Shown: positions 54,627 to 63,827 of the stretch, in pieces
Layout: the number at the start of each line of letters is the position of its first letter
Numbering within the stretch: the first letter of the stretch is position 1
From: Rhodococcus sp. IEGM 1379
Lineage (GTDB): Bacteria; Actinomycetota; Actinomycetes; Mycobacteriales; Mycobacteriaceae
DNA: 64,000 nt
Direction: 5' to 3'
NCBI RefSeq assembly: GCF_030056815.1
Contig: NZ_JASHKR010000020.1
Location: 18,867 to 82,866 of the forward strand
The notes under the pieces: generated by a model
The model's database searches: none
What the model saw: the letters and a program-made list of their open reading frames with translations, nothing else
What the model was told of the DNA's origin: nothing
Made by a program: the position numbers and the translations under genes

Positions 54627-55721
54627 TCAGATTCCGAGGGCCTTCGACAGCGTCGGCCAGGCCTTGGGGAGTTGATCACGCCAGTATCCCCACGAGTGTG
54701 TTCCGTTGGGCTCGTAAGCCACCGTGGCCGCGATACCGAGTGAACGAAGTCGCTCATCGAAAGCGTGGGTACACATGTTGGCGACCGCCTCGATAGTCCC
54801 GCCGACAATCAGACGATCGGCAAGGCTCGGGGTCTGCAGGTTCTCGTGCGGACCCGGTGCTCCGGGTCCCACTGACAGGTAGATTTCCGTTCCTCGGAGT
54901 TGCTCGGCATTGCGGAGTGAGTCGTGGGCTTCCCACTCCGGTCCACCAAGTTCGCCCCACATATTGCCCGGGTTCCCACCACGCGAGGTCACGGTCGACA
55001 AAATACTGGCACGACCCCAGAGATCCGTGGTCGAATAACAACCGCTGAAACCCGCTACTCCCTTGTACATTCCGGGGTGTCGCCCCGCAAGCATCATTGC
55101 GCCCTGCGCACCCATCGACGTGCCGGCAATCGCCTTGACGCCGTTAGTTGCAAACCGCGCATCGACGAGCGGCGGCAATTCCTCCGTGATGAACGTTTCC
55201 CACCGGTGCAATCCGAGCTTCGGATCGACATTCTGCCAATCCGTGTACATTCCGGCCTTGCCGCCGTTGGGCATGACGACGTAGACATTCTTGTCCGCAA
55301 AAAAATCCGGCGCCCCACCGAAACTCATCCATCCGCTCGACTCCTCCGATCCTGCCGCACCGTCGAGAAGATAGAGAGTCGGCCGGGGTGCGGAATTGTC
55401 CGCCGGGAGCAGGATTTCGACGCCCACCTCGCGTTGCAGAGCAGGTGAAGCAATCGTCAGGCGCACAGCCTGGGATCCGGTGACACTTTCACCGACGATT
55501 GTCGCGGCCCCCATCCCGCTGCGCAGTTCCGGACGAATCCCCGGGTTACCCTGCATGGAGCCTGGCACGGTGGAACCGTATTTCAAGCCCTCCACGCTGT
55601 CGGAAGTCGGTGTCGCACCCGCCACAGCGGTGGTGAACACCTGAATCCCGAGAGCACACAGGGCTGTCGCGACGACTCCGGCCCGGCGCACAGAGGTGGG
55701 CGAAGTCAGGCTCTTCTTCAT
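54627..55721 (-). CDS. Trehalose mycolyltransferase (antigen-85-like), copy 1
   Basis: A 364-aa secreted alpha/beta-hydrolase-fold esterase starting at ATG 55721 with GGGAG 6 nt upstream; the in-frame TTG at 55736 is less likely. A signal peptide (VVATALCALGIQVFTTAVAGA) precedes the enzyme. The nucleophile elbow is GTSMGAQGA, a WGELGGPEWEAHD segment follows, and the catalytic His is in NGTHSWGYW. Such enzymes move mycolic acid between trehalose mycolates and arabinogalactan in the cell envelope. It is the most divergent of three tandem copies. The shared hairpin at 54560-54612 terminates it. Confidence 0.9.
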   Translation of the reverse strand: MKKSLTSPTSVRRAGVVATALCALGIQVFTTAVAGATPTSDSVEGLKYGSTVPGSMQGNPGIRPELRSGMGAATIVGESVTGSQAVRLTIASPALQREVGVEILLPADNSAPRPTLYLLDGAAGSEESSGWMSFGGAPDFFADKNVYVVMPNGGKAGMYTDWQNVDPKLGLHRWETFITEELPPLVDARFATNGVKAIAGTSMGAQGAMMLAGRHPGMYKGVAGFSGCYSTTDLWGRASILSTVTSRGGNPGNMWGELGGPEWEAHDSLRNAEQLRGTEIYLSVGPGAPGPHENLQTPSLADRLIVGGTIEAVANMCTHAFDERLRSLGIAATVAYEPNGTHSWGYWRDQLPKAWPTLSKALGI

Positions 55722-55812
55722 CAGGCTCCCAAACAAGTAAAAATGAAATCCAGTGAAGAATACCGTCCAGTTCAGAAGGAACCTTCGGTACGCCCGTCCT
55801 TACACACAGAAC

Positions 55813-55842
55813 GTCCCTGCCTCAATTGATCGATGCAGGGAC
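55813..55842 (-). terminator. Terminator after mycolyltransferase copy 2
   Basis: GTCCCTGC/GCAGGGAC (8 bp; 55813-55820 and 55835-55842), 22 nt past the stop at 55865. A near-identical hairpin follows copy 3, so it was duplicated with the gene. Confidence 0.6.
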
Positions 55843-55864
55843 ATCTGATGTTGTTCGCCAGATC

Positions 55865-57004
55865 TTAGACGCCGAGCGCCTTCGACAGAGTCGGCCACGC
55901 CTTGGGGAGGCGCTCACGCCAGTATGCCCAGGCATGCGTGCCGTTGGGCTCGTAGTCGACCGTTGCCGCGATATCAAGATCCTGCAATCGTCGGTCGAAC
56001 TGCCTCGTACACTCCTCGGCCGCAGCTTCGATACCGCCGCCCACGACCAGACGCTCACCGAGATCAGGAGACTGCAATGTTTCGTCCGAACCCGGCAATC
56101 CGTTGGCCACCGAAATGTAAATCTCTTTACCGCGCAAACTTTCCGCGTTCAAAAGAGAGTCATGTGCTTCCCACTCGGGTCCGCCGAGTTCGCCCCACAT
56201 GTTGTTCAGATCCCCACTGCGCGAAGAAACTGTCATCTGCGCGCTTGTCCTGCCCCACACATCCATCGTCGAATAGCAGCCACTGAAAACCGCAATTCCG
56301 CTGTACAACGTCGGGTTCCGGTGTGCAAGCATCATCGCGCCCTGCGCACCCATCGAATGGCCGGCAATCGCCTTGACACCTGTGGTCTCGAACCGCCCAT
56401 CCATCAGTGGCGGCAGTTCCTGAGTGAGATATGTTTCCCACTTGTTCAGGCCGAGCTGGGGATCCATGTTCTCCCAGTCCGTGTACAAGCTAGCCGCGCC
56501 GCCGTTCACCACCACCACGTACACATTCTTGTCTGCGAAGAACTCGGGTGCGCCGCCCTGCGTCATCCACTTACTTGTGTTCTCCCCCGCGTCGACGCCG
56601 TCGAGTATGAAAAGGACCGGGCGCGGTACCGAACTGTCGGCGGGAAGCAGAATCTCGACGCCGACTTCACGTCGCAATGCGGGCGACGCGACCGTCAGGC
56701 GCAGCGATTGAGAGCCTGTGACGCTCTCCCCGGTGATCTCAGGCGTGACGATATCGTCGCGAAGCACCGGTAGTGGTTCGGGCGCATCCCGGAATATCTC
56801 GGGCATAGTGGTCCCGAAACCCAGGCCTCCGAAGGACTCGATGGTCTCCATGGCCCCGACACTGCCGGCGCTCTCGAGGGTTCCGGGACTCGGAGCAGCA
56901 CCTGCTGCCGTGGCACCGACCACCTGAGTGGACAGCGCGCACAACGCGATCACCGCTACGCCGAGCTTTCCGAGTCGGGCGCGAGCGGTCGATGTGACGT
57001 TCAA
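55865..57004 (-). CDS. Trehalose mycolyltransferase (antigen-85-like), copy 2
   Basis: A 379-aa secreted enzyme. The start is TTG 57004, preceded by GGAG at 6 nt; the same TTTGGAGTC-N3-TTG arrangement precedes copy 3, which supports both TTG starts. After the signal peptide (VAVIALCALSTQVVGATAAGA) comes a Gly/Ser/Glu-rich linker of about 40 residues, then the hydrolase domain with nucleophile elbow GHSMGAQGA and catalytic His in NGTHAWAYW. It shares a 123-nt perfectly identical 3' tract with copy 3 (55868-55990). The role is mycolate transfer in the envelope; substrate preference among copies is unknown. Confidence 0.9.
   Translation of the reverse strand: MNVTSTARARLGKLGVAVIALCALSTQVVGATAAGAAPSPGTLESAGSVGAMETIESFGGLGFGTTMPEIFRDAPEPLPVLRDDIVTPEITGESVTGSQSLRLTVASPALRREVGVEILLPADSSVPRPVLFILDGVDAGENTSKWMTQGGAPEFFADKNVYVVVVNGGAASLYTDWENMDPQLGLNKWETYLTQELPPLMDGRFETTGVKAIAGHSMGAQGAMMLAHRNPTLYSGIAVFSGCYSTMDVWGRTSAQMTVSSRSGDLNNMWGELGGPEWEAHDSLLNAESLRGKEIYISVANGLPGSDETLQSPDLGERLVVGGGIEAAAEECTRQFDRRLQDLDIAATVDYEPNGTHAWAYWRERLPKAWPTLSKALGV
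55868..55990 (-). repeat. 123-nt perfect repeat, 3' end of mycolyltransferase copy 2
   Basis: Identical base for base to 57151-57273 in copy 3, including synonymous positions, although the genes diverge on the upstream side. This suggests recent gene conversion. Confidence 0.85.
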
Positions 57005-57094
57005 TTTGACTCCAAAGGTTAAATGCGATCCCTAGAAGATACCGCGCAGTCGCGTTAAATCTCTTATTTCGGGCACGCAACCCTGATACACAAA

Positions 57095-57128
57095 ATGTCC
57101 CCGCATCGATTGATCGTTGCAGGGACAT
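57095..57128 (-). terminator. Terminator after mycolyltransferase copy 3
   Basis: ATGTCCCCGCA (57095-57105) pairs with 57118-57128 with one C-A mismatch, 19 nt past the stop at 57148. It matches the hairpin after copy 2. Confidence 0.6.
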
Positions 57129-57147
57129 CTCATGTTGTTCCCAGATC

Positions 57148-58320
57148 TCAGACGCCGAGCGCCTTCGACAGAGTCGGCCACGCCTTGGGGAGGCGCTCAC
57201 GCCAGTATGCCCAGGCATGCGTGCCGTTGGGCTCGTAGTCGACCGTTGCCGCGATATCAAGATCCTGCAATCGCTGGTCGAACTCGTGCGTGCACTGATT
57301 TGCCACCGCTTCGATACCGCCGCCGACGACCAGACGCTCGAGGAGTTCAGGCGTCTGCAACGTTTCGGCCGAACCAGGCAGTCCGTTGGCCGTCGAAATG
57401 TAGATCTCTTTGCCGCGCAGACTTTCCGCGTTCACGAGCGAGTCGTGTGCTTCCCACTCCGGTCCGCCGACCTCGCCCCACATGTTGTTGGGATCCCCGC
57501 CGCGCGAAGAAACCGTCCACTGGGTACTCGTTCTGCCCCACACATCCATCGTCGAATAGCAGCCACTGAAGACCGCTACTCCGCGATACAACTCCGGATT
57601 TCGATGAGCAAGCATCATTGCACCCTGCGCACCCATCGAGTTGCCGGCAATCGCGTTGATGCCATTGGTATTGAATCGCGTGTTGATCAACGGCGGCAGT
57701 TCCTGGGTGATGAAAGTTTCCCACTTGTGCAGGCCGACCTTGGGATCCGCGTTGTCCCAGTCCGTGTACAGGCCCGCCACGCCACCGTTGATCATCACGA
57801 CGTTCACGTTCTTGTCTGCGAAGAACGCCGGAGCGCCGCCAATCGTCATCCACCCGCTTGTGTCTTCCCTCGCGTCGACACCTTCGAGCATGTAAAGGGC
57901 AGGGCGCGGTACCGAATTATCGTGAGGAAGCAAAATCTCGACGCCTACTTCGCGTCGCAATGCGGGCGACGCGACCGTCAGGCGCAGCGATTGAGCGCCA
58001 GTGACGTTCTCACCTTTGATCTCGGAGATTTCGATGTCGTCGCGCAAGGCCGGAATCGGTCCCGGATCATTCTGGAATACCTTGGGTATCGTCGAGCCGA
58101 AATCGAAGCTCCCGACGCTCTCGAGGCTCCCGCCCACACTCCCGAGACTGCCGGTGTTCGCCACGCTCCCCTCAATACTCCCGAGGCTTCCCAGGCTCCC
58201 AGCGCTCGGCTCAGCACCTACTGCCGTTGCACCGATCACCTGCGTGGTCAGCACACACAGCAAAATAACCGCAACCCCCAGCTTGCCGATTCGGGCGGGC
58301 GCGGTCGACTTGATCTTCAA
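57148..58320 (-). CDS. Trehalose mycolyltransferase (antigen-85-like), copy 3, with Gly-Ser-Leu linker
   Basis: A 390-aa secreted enzyme from TTG 58320 with GGAG 6 nt upstream, as in copy 2. The signal peptide (VAVILLCVLTTQVIGATAVGA) is followed by an unusual linker of about 45 residues built from GSLGS/GSVGG-type units, then the hydrolase domain with nucleophile elbow GNSMGAQGA and catalytic His in NGTHAWAYW. The linker makes it the longest of the three copies and may place the enzyme further out in the envelope. It has its own hairpin terminator, so the three copies are probably transcribed separately. Confidence 0.9.
   Translation of the reverse strand: MKIKSTAPARIGKLGVAVILLCVLTTQVIGATAVGAEPSAGSLGSLGSIEGSVANTGSLGSVGGSLESVGSFDFGSTIPKVFQNDPGPIPALRDDIEISEIKGENVTGAQSLRLTVASPALRREVGVEILLPHDNSVPRPALYMLEGVDAREDTSGWMTIGGAPAFFADKNVNVVMINGGVAGLYTDWDNADPKVGLHKWETFITQELPPLINTRFNTNGINAIAGNSMGAQGAMMLAHRNPELYRGVAVFSGCYSTMDVWGRTSTQWTVSSRGGDPNNMWGEVGGPEWEAHDSLVNAESLRGKEIYISTANGLPGSAETLQTPELLERLVVGGGIEAVANQCTHEFDQRLQDLDIAATVDYEPNGTHAWAYWRERLPKAWPTLSKALGV
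57151..57273 (-). repeat. 123-nt perfect repeat, 3' end of mycolyltransferase copy 3
   Basis: Partner of 55868-55990; see that entry. The near-identity continues through the stop region into the terminator hairpin. Confidence 0.85.
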
Positions 58321-58435
58321 TTCGACTCCAAAAGGTAAAATGCGATCATTGAAACATACAGGGCAGTCGCCTGATATTTTTCTATATACGTCACACAGTC
58401 CCGAGAGTGTCGGCACCCCGGATTAGTCTGGAGCG

Positions 58436-61400
58436 ATGCAACCGGCAGCAGCGACAGTCCTCGACTTGGACCAGATCCGTGCTGTCGTCGGTACAACAAC
58501 GTTTCAGCGCGGCCTCACCTATTTCCGACAAGGCGCGGTCCGCGAATTCGAGTGGGCCCCGGCATCAGAGACCATCGTCGGCGAGGTTTCGGGTACCAAG
58601 ACATACGTCACGACGGTCTTTCTCACACGCCGACCACACGGTGTCGTCACCATCCTCCGCGGCGTCTGTACATGTCCGGTACGTATGAATTGCAAGCATG
58701 TGGCCGCACTCGTCGTAGCTGCCGCGGCGCAGGCAGAACTACCAAAACCATCCGTGAACTGGGAAGATTCACTGCGCACTCTACTTCGAAGCGGTCCTGT
58801 CGAACACGCAGCGACTGATCTCGGCATTCAATTCACACTTCGAACACAGGGCGAGCGCAGACAACTACTAGTCAAACCCGTGCAACCCGGAGCCCGGGGA
58901 TGGATATCCGGCGGGTTGGCCTGGAACAAGCTCGGCACGTCGTACCAGCATCCGGCTCGACAAATCCGCATCCTGCACGACATCCACCTGCTGTTCAACG
59001 GCGGATCAGTCTATCGGCACCAGACCGCCACAGATTTTGATCTGGCAGACTTCCCGAGCCCCGGACTCTGGACATTGCTCGCCGAAGCCCGCAGTGCCGG
59101 CATTCCCCTGATGCACTCCGATCCAAGACTCGGGCCCGTCACGCTCGAGCACAGTGCGCACCTATCCATCGACGTGACAACCGGCCCCGACGACGGACTG
59201 ATCATCGCGCCGAGTGTCCAGATCGCCACCGATACCGAGGGACCGAATTCGACACCGTCGATCTGGCGACTCATCGGTCCCTCTGCGCACGGAGTGTTCA
59301 CCGCAGATCCCGACGGTACTATCCGGCTGGCCCCACTGAGTGATCCCATCGCGCCGGAGCTTCAGGAATTCTTCAACGCGCGCAACACTATTGACGTACC
59401 CGCAGAGCACCGCGACACATTCACATCGCGCTACGCCGTCAACCTCGGTGCGCTCGCAGATATCGTCTCCTCCGACAACTCGTATGTTGCGCCGGCCGTC
59501 ACCGGACCCGTTCTGCATCTACAGGCCAGCTTCAGCGACGATCATCGCGTCGACCTGCGGTGGGCGTGGCATTACGCCGTCGGCACCGAGCGCTTTTCAG
59601 TAGCGGTGGAGGCACACTCCACCACCGTCGACTGCCGCTCGTACAACAACGAACAGAGCATCCTCGACACGGTGCTCCCCCTGCTCACACCGACCGGCAA
59701 CCCACCGAGCTCCCAGAAATTGAGCGACGGCCCGTTGACCGGCCTGGACACCATGCGATTCGCTCTCGACGTCCTACCTCTACTACTCGATCACCCGGAC
59801 ACCGAGGTCGCCGTCATCGGGTCGCCGGCAAACTACAGAGCTACCGACGATTCACTCGTTATCGGACTCTCCACTTCTGCTTCGTCGGACAACGTCAGTT
59901 CCGACTGGTTCGACCTCGACGTCACCGTCAACGCAGACGGCCAAGAAGTGCATTTCGCGGACATCTTCGCCGCACTCAGTCGCGGTGACACCGAACTCCT
60001 ACTCGCCGACGGTGCATACTTCAGCCTCGACAAACCCGAACTCCGTGAACTCCAGCGCCTCATTGCCGAGGCTCGCTCGCTCCTCGACCGACCCAACGGG
60101 CCGCTCAAGATCAGCAAGTTCCAGGCCGGACTCTGGGACGATCTCACTTCATTGGGAATCATCGAACATCAAGCAGCGCAATGGAAAGAGCAAGTAGGCG
60201 GGCTACTCGCTCACCCCACTATCGAGCAAGTCGACGTCCCCGAGACGCTGCAAGCCACACTCCGCCCCTACCAGATCGACGGGTACCGCTGGCTCAACTT
60301 CTTGCGAAAGCACGGCCTCGGCGGAATCCTCGCCGACGACATGGGCCTCGGCAAAACACTGCAGACACTGGCGATGATTGCCGTTGCACGCCAAACGGAT
60401 CCGACGGCACCGCCATTTCTGATTGTTGCACCGACCAGCGTTGTGTCCAACTGGAAATCCGAAATCGCAAGATTCACACCGGAACTCGCAACCGTAGTCG
60501 TGGCCGGAACTCTCAAACGGCAAAATATCGATCTCACCAACATCGTTGACGGCGCCGACATCGTGCTCACCTCGTACACATTGCTTCGACTCGACGCCGA
60601 ATCCTATTCCGCAAACAGTTGGTCCGGCCTCATCCTCGACGAGGCCCAGTTTGCAAAGAACCATAAATCCAAAGTCCACCAGTGCGCCCGGAACCTCGAG
60701 ACACCGTTCAAGCTCGCAATCACCGGAACTCCGATGGAAAACAACCTGACGGAACTCTGGTCCCTACTCTCGATCACTGCGCCCGGACTCTTTCCGAATG
60801 CCGCGCAGTTCACCGAACAGTACCGTCGACCCATTGAAAATGACGGCGACACAGACCGTTTGGAACAATTACGCCGACGCGTCAAGCCCTTGATGATTCG
60901 ACGAACCAAAGAACAGGTAGTTCACGATCTTCCGGCCAAGCAAGAACAAGTGCTCGAGATCGAACTCCACCCCAAACACCGCACGCTCTACGACACTCAT
61001 CTCCAACGTGAGCGCCAGAAGATCTTGGGATTACTGACCGACGTCGACAAGAATCGATTCACGATCCTTGCGTCCCTCACACTCTTACGTCAGCTCAGCC
61101 TGGACGCTTCGCTGATCGACGACAAACACACCGCCATCCCATCGGCAAAGGTCGACGCGCTTGTCGAACAATTGGACGACGTCGTCGCCGGCGGGCACCG
61201 AGCTTTGATTTTCAGCCAATTCACCGGATTCCTCACCTCCGTTCGCAAACGGCTCGACGCCGAAAACATTCGCTACTGCTATCTCGATGGCAGTACCCGC
61301 AACCGCGGAGAAGTGTTGGACGAGTTCAAGACCGGCACTGCTCCAGTGTTTTTGATCAGCCTCAAAGCTGGTGGCTTCGGTCTCAACCTCACCGAAGCCG

Positions 61401-61645
61401 ACTACTGCTTCATTCTCGACCCCTGGTGGAACCCTGCTACCGAAACGCAAGCTGTGGACCGCGCCCATCGAATTGGCCAAACCCGGAACGTCATGGTGTA
61501 CAGACTCATCGCCAAAGACACAATCGAAGACAAGGTCATGGCACTCAAAGCCAAGAAATCCGCGTTGTTCTCGAGCGTCATGGACTCCGACGAGTTGCTT
61601 AGCTCCACACTGGAAGCCGACGACATCCGCGCACTATTCGACTGA
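58436..61645 (+). CDS. SNF2-family ATPase with N-terminal SWIM zinc finger
   Basis: A 1069-aa protein. The N-terminus has a SWIM zinc finger: C78-T-C80-PVRMN-C86-K-H88. A long linker domain (about 110-580) follows, typical of bacterial SWIM-SNF2 proteins. The SNF2 core has motif I ADDMGLGKT (about 633-641), PTSVVSNW, DEAQ in motif II (LDEAQFAKN), TGTPMENNL, then SLKAGGFGLNLTEAD and AVDRAHRIGQ. It should be a double-stranded-DNA translocase that remodels or removes proteins on DNA, possibly in repair or stress. A TerD gene follows 113 nt downstream on the same strand. Members of this kind are known near Ter-type genes. Confidence 0.92.
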   Translation: MQPAAATVLDLDQIRAVVGTTTFQRGLTYFRQGAVREFEWAPASETIVGEVSGTKTYVTTVFLTRRPHGVVTILRGVCTCPVRMNCKHVAALVVAAAAQAELPKPSVNWEDSLRTLLRSGPVEHAATDLGIQFTLRTQGERRQLLVKPVQPGARGWISGGLAWNKLGTSYQHPARQIRILHDIHLLFNGGSVYRHQTATDFDLADFPSPGLWTLLAEARSAGIPLMHSDPRLGPVTLEHSAHLSIDVTTGPDDGLIIAPSVQIATDTEGPNSTPSIWRLIGPSAHGVFTADPDGTIRLAPLSDPIAPELQEFFNARNTIDVPAEHRDTFTSRYAVNLGALADIVSSDNSYVAPAVTGPVLHLQASFSDDHRVDLRWAWHYAVGTERFSVAVEAHSTTVDCRSYNNEQSILDTVLPLLTPTGNPPSSQKLSDGPLTGLDTMRFALDVLPLLLDHPDTEVAVIGSPANYRATDDSLVIGLSTSASSDNVSSDWFDLDVTVNADGQEVHFADIFAALSRGDTELLLADGAYFSLDKPELRELQRLIAEARSLLDRPNGPLKISKFQAGLWDDLTSLGIIEHQAAQWKEQVGGLLAHPTIEQVDVPETLQATLRPYQIDGYRWLNFLRKHGLGGILADDMGLGKTLQTLAMIAVARQTDPTAPPFLIVAPTSVVSNWKSEIARFTPELATVVVAGTLKRQNIDLTNIVDGADIVLTSYTLLRLDAESYSANSWSGLILDEAQFAKNHKSKVHQCARNLETPFKLAITGTPMENNLTELWSLLSITAPGLFPNAAQFTEQYRRPIENDGDTDRLEQLRRRVKPLMIRRTKEQVVHDLPAKQEQVLEIELHPKHRTLYDTHLQRERQKILGLLTDVDKNRFTILASLTLLRQLSLDASLIDDKHTAIPSAKVDALVEQLDDVVAGGHRALIFSQFTGFLTSVRKRLDAENIRYCYLDGSTRNRGEVLDEFKTGTAPVFLISLKAGGFGLNLTEADYCFILDPWWNPATETQAVDRAHRIGQTRNVMVYRLIAKDTIEDKVMALKAKKSALFSSVMDSDELLSSTLEADDIRALFD

Positions 61646-61758
61646 AAGGCAACAACACCTCACACCCCCCACCCCAGAATCTTGGGTAGCGGTATGGTGA
61701 ATCAGGAACAGAACTCACGAATGTGGAAAACCACCACACTCGAACGAGAGGAACCTGA

Positions 61759-62334
61759 ATGGGCGTCACACTTGCCAAGGGCGGCAACGTATCTCTGTCG
61801 AAGGCAGCACCCAACCTGACCAAGATCTCGGTCGGCCTCGGATGGGACGCAAGAAGTACCAGCGGCGCTGACTTCGACCTCGACGCCAGCGCCTTGGTCA
61901 CCGGCCCCGAACGCAAGGTACTTTCGGACCTTCACTTCGTGTTCTACAACAACCTCCGCTCTCCGGACGGTTCCATCGAACACACCGGGGACAACCTCAC
62001 GGGAGATGGAGACGGCGACGACGAGGTAATCAACGTCGACCTCTCCGCCGTACCTCCCAACGTCACTAACATCTTCTTCCCGGTATCGATTCACGACGCC
62101 GACGCGCGACTCCAGTCATTCGGTCAGGTCACCAACGCCTACATTCGCGTCGTCGACCTTTCCACCGGATCTGAACTCGCACGCTACGACCTCTCCGAAG
62201 ACGCCTCGACGGAAACCGCGATGATCTTCGGTGAGCTGTACCGCCACAACGCCGAATGGAAGTTCCGGGCAATCGGCCAGGGCTACGCGTCCGGTCTCGC
62301 CGGTATCGCTCGCGATTACGGCGTCAATATCTGA
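61759..62334 (+). CDS. TerD-family stress protein (stand-alone)
   Basis: A 191-aa protein, the usual TerD length, starting at ATG with GAGAGGA 6 nt upstream. It begins [20 protein letters not shown] and has the calcium-binding acidic signature in [13 protein letters not shown], then [38 protein letters not shown] and the C-terminal [31 protein letters not shown]. TerD proteins bind calcium and are tied to tellurite, oxidative and phage stress. It follows a SNF2 gene and could also serve as a diffusible partner for the cluster's TerD fusion. Confidence 0.93.
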   Translation: MGVTLAKGGNVSLSKAAPNLTKISVGLGWDARSTSGADFDLDASALVTGPERKVLSDLHFVFYNNLRSPDGSIEHTGDNLTGDGDGDDEVINVDLSAVPPNVTNIFFPVSIHDADARLQSFGQVTNAYIRVVDLSTGSELARYDLSEDASTETAMIFGELYRHNAEWKFRAIGQGYASGLAGIARDYGVNI

Positions 62335-62347
62335 TCTGTCCAGAAGC

Positions 62348-62393
62348 AATGGGGTTCGGGCCGAAGTTCAAAGTCGGCCCGGGCCCCATTTTT
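62348..62393 (+). terminator. Classical terminator after terD
   Basis: A stem of about 17 bp (62349-62364 against 62374-62390) containing two G-T wobbles, a 9-nt loop and a following T run (about 62389-62393). It ends the SNF2-terD transcript just before the convergent gene's stop at 62394. Confidence 0.88.
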
Positions 62394-63827
62394 CTAGCGT
62401 TGCAGGACTGCCCGCGCAAGATCGACTGCCCATGGCATATCCCGCGTCGAGCCGATTCCCAAGAGATCCTGACCAATCGCTCCGATCAGATCGAGAACCT
62501 CGACTGTGGTGTGCGCACGCTTCACCGGCACCGCCGACTCCGACGTCAAAACAACCGATGATCGGATCTGTGACAGAGAGCCCGCAACAAGATGATGGCG
62601 ATCCGACGGGTCCAACCCCGCCGCCACCGAAAGAAGGATCAGAAGTTCGACTGCCCGCGCACTTCCGTGGGGCGCAACGGGAACCTGCGCGACGATGCAG
62701 TCCCACATCACATCGACATCCTCCGACGCCAAGCGTCCCCGACGGGTCAATACGATCTGGCCCTTCAGCTTCCTCGCCAGACCCCAACTGCGCAGAAGGA
62801 CGAACAACCGCGTGGCCTTGGGCAAATTGACTGGCCCGAGTGCCGGCTGATCCAGCACAACGTCGACCGTCGAGTCGAAAGTCGCCACATCGATTCCCTC
62901 GGCGTCGATCAAGGTCAACAGCATCTGAAGTCGAGCACCTGCCTGGGCACGAACCTCGTTCGATATCTCGGACGAATCGTCGATACATGCTATTTCGAAG
63001 ACATCATGCAGCTCGGGCACACTTGCCGGCGCAAGCAATTCAAAAAGGTCACGAATGTCGAAGTCGCGAGGGAACGACGCTACAACTGACTCACTCTTCG
63101 CAATTCCAACACAACGGGATAGTCGATCATTGACCTCGTCGAGGTCAAAATGCTCGGGATCGAAATCGGTCTGGGCCCATTCCAAGGTCCACTCACGCGA
63201 TCGCAGTTCTTCGGAAACGAGCACTCCGAGCAATTGCTCGTATTCTTCGGGGCCAACGCATGCTTCCGGCGGGCATGCACCAACTCCCTCGACGCAAATC
63301 ACAGAAATGTCGATATCGCCGTCGTCGACCGCATCCAGAATCAAAGTATGACGCCAGCTCCCCATGCGACCGTAGCGATACTGAATCTTATCTCCGGGCA
63401 AGACCAGAATTTCGTCCAAGCGGATTTCGTTTTCAGCGACGGCGATCTGACCCGCACCACGACGATCGGAAACTCGGTGAAGCGGCACGTACTCCTCGAA
63501 ATCTCCGGGGAAACGCGTGCCGGCCTTTCTCCATGTATGACCGTGCATATCGCGCCAACCCATGGCGCGCTGAACGAGAGAATGGAGGTGGTCCAGCGTG
63601 ACATCGGAATTTACGATAATCCGACGCGATACCTGCGTGGAGATGCCATCAAGTTGGAGCGAGATCCGATAACTCACCGATAGCGAACGCCTCTTTGTTC
63701 GAAGCGAGCAGCCGAATGGATATTCCGGAGCACCGTCATCGTGATCGGATGCATTGCCTTCTTGCGCATTCAGTTCTTCCGGTACAAGTCGCAGATGCGA
63801 TGCGCCGGAGTCACGGAAGCCAACCAT
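62394..63827 (-). CDS. Intact pRiA4b-ORF3-family protein
   Basis: A 477-aa protein. Residues about 50-240 are the pRiA4b-ORF3-like domain: YRISLQLDGISTQVSRRIIV, LHSLVQRAMGWRDMHGHTW, RLDEILVLPGDKIQYRYGRM, GACPPEACVGPEEYEQLL and FDPEHFDLDEVNDRL. The remaining half is a helical domain (LFELLAPASVPELHDVFEIA, LLRSWGLARKLKGQIVLTRRGR) with a winged-helix-like feel. The family has no established function; its name comes from a plasmid ORF and is not evidence of mobility. It is the intact relative of the decayed gene at 10470-11692, and like that gene it lies next to a SNF2 gene, here convergently. Confidence 0.85.
   Translation of the reverse strand: MVGFRDSGASHLRLVPEELNAQEGNASDHDDGAPEYPFGCSLRTKRRSLSVSYRISLQLDGISTQVSRRIIVNSDVTLDHLHSLVQRAMGWRDMHGHTWRKAGTRFPGDFEEYVPLHRVSDRRGAGQIAVAENEIRLDEILVLPGDKIQYRYGRMGSWRHTLILDAVDDGDIDISVICVEGVGACPPEACVGPEEYEQLLGVLVSEELRSREWTLEWAQTDFDPEHFDLDEVNDRLSRCVGIAKSESVVASFPRDFDIRDLFELLAPASVPELHDVFEIACIDDSSEISNEVRAQAGARLQMLLTLIDAEGIDVATFDSTVDVVLDQPALGPVNLPKATRLFVLLRSWGLARKLKGQIVLTRRGRLASEDVDVMWDCIVAQVPVAPHGSARAVELLILLSVAAGLDPSDRHHLVAGSLSQIRSSVVLTSESAVPVKRAHTTVEVLDLIGAIGQDLLGIGSTRDMPWAVDLARAVLQR

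Noticed and set aside
57217..58338. 373-aa open frame antisense to mycolyltransferase copy 3 (and a similar one over copy 2)
   Set aside because: Shadow of the conserved mycolyltransferase sequence; it appears twice only because the genes are duplicated.
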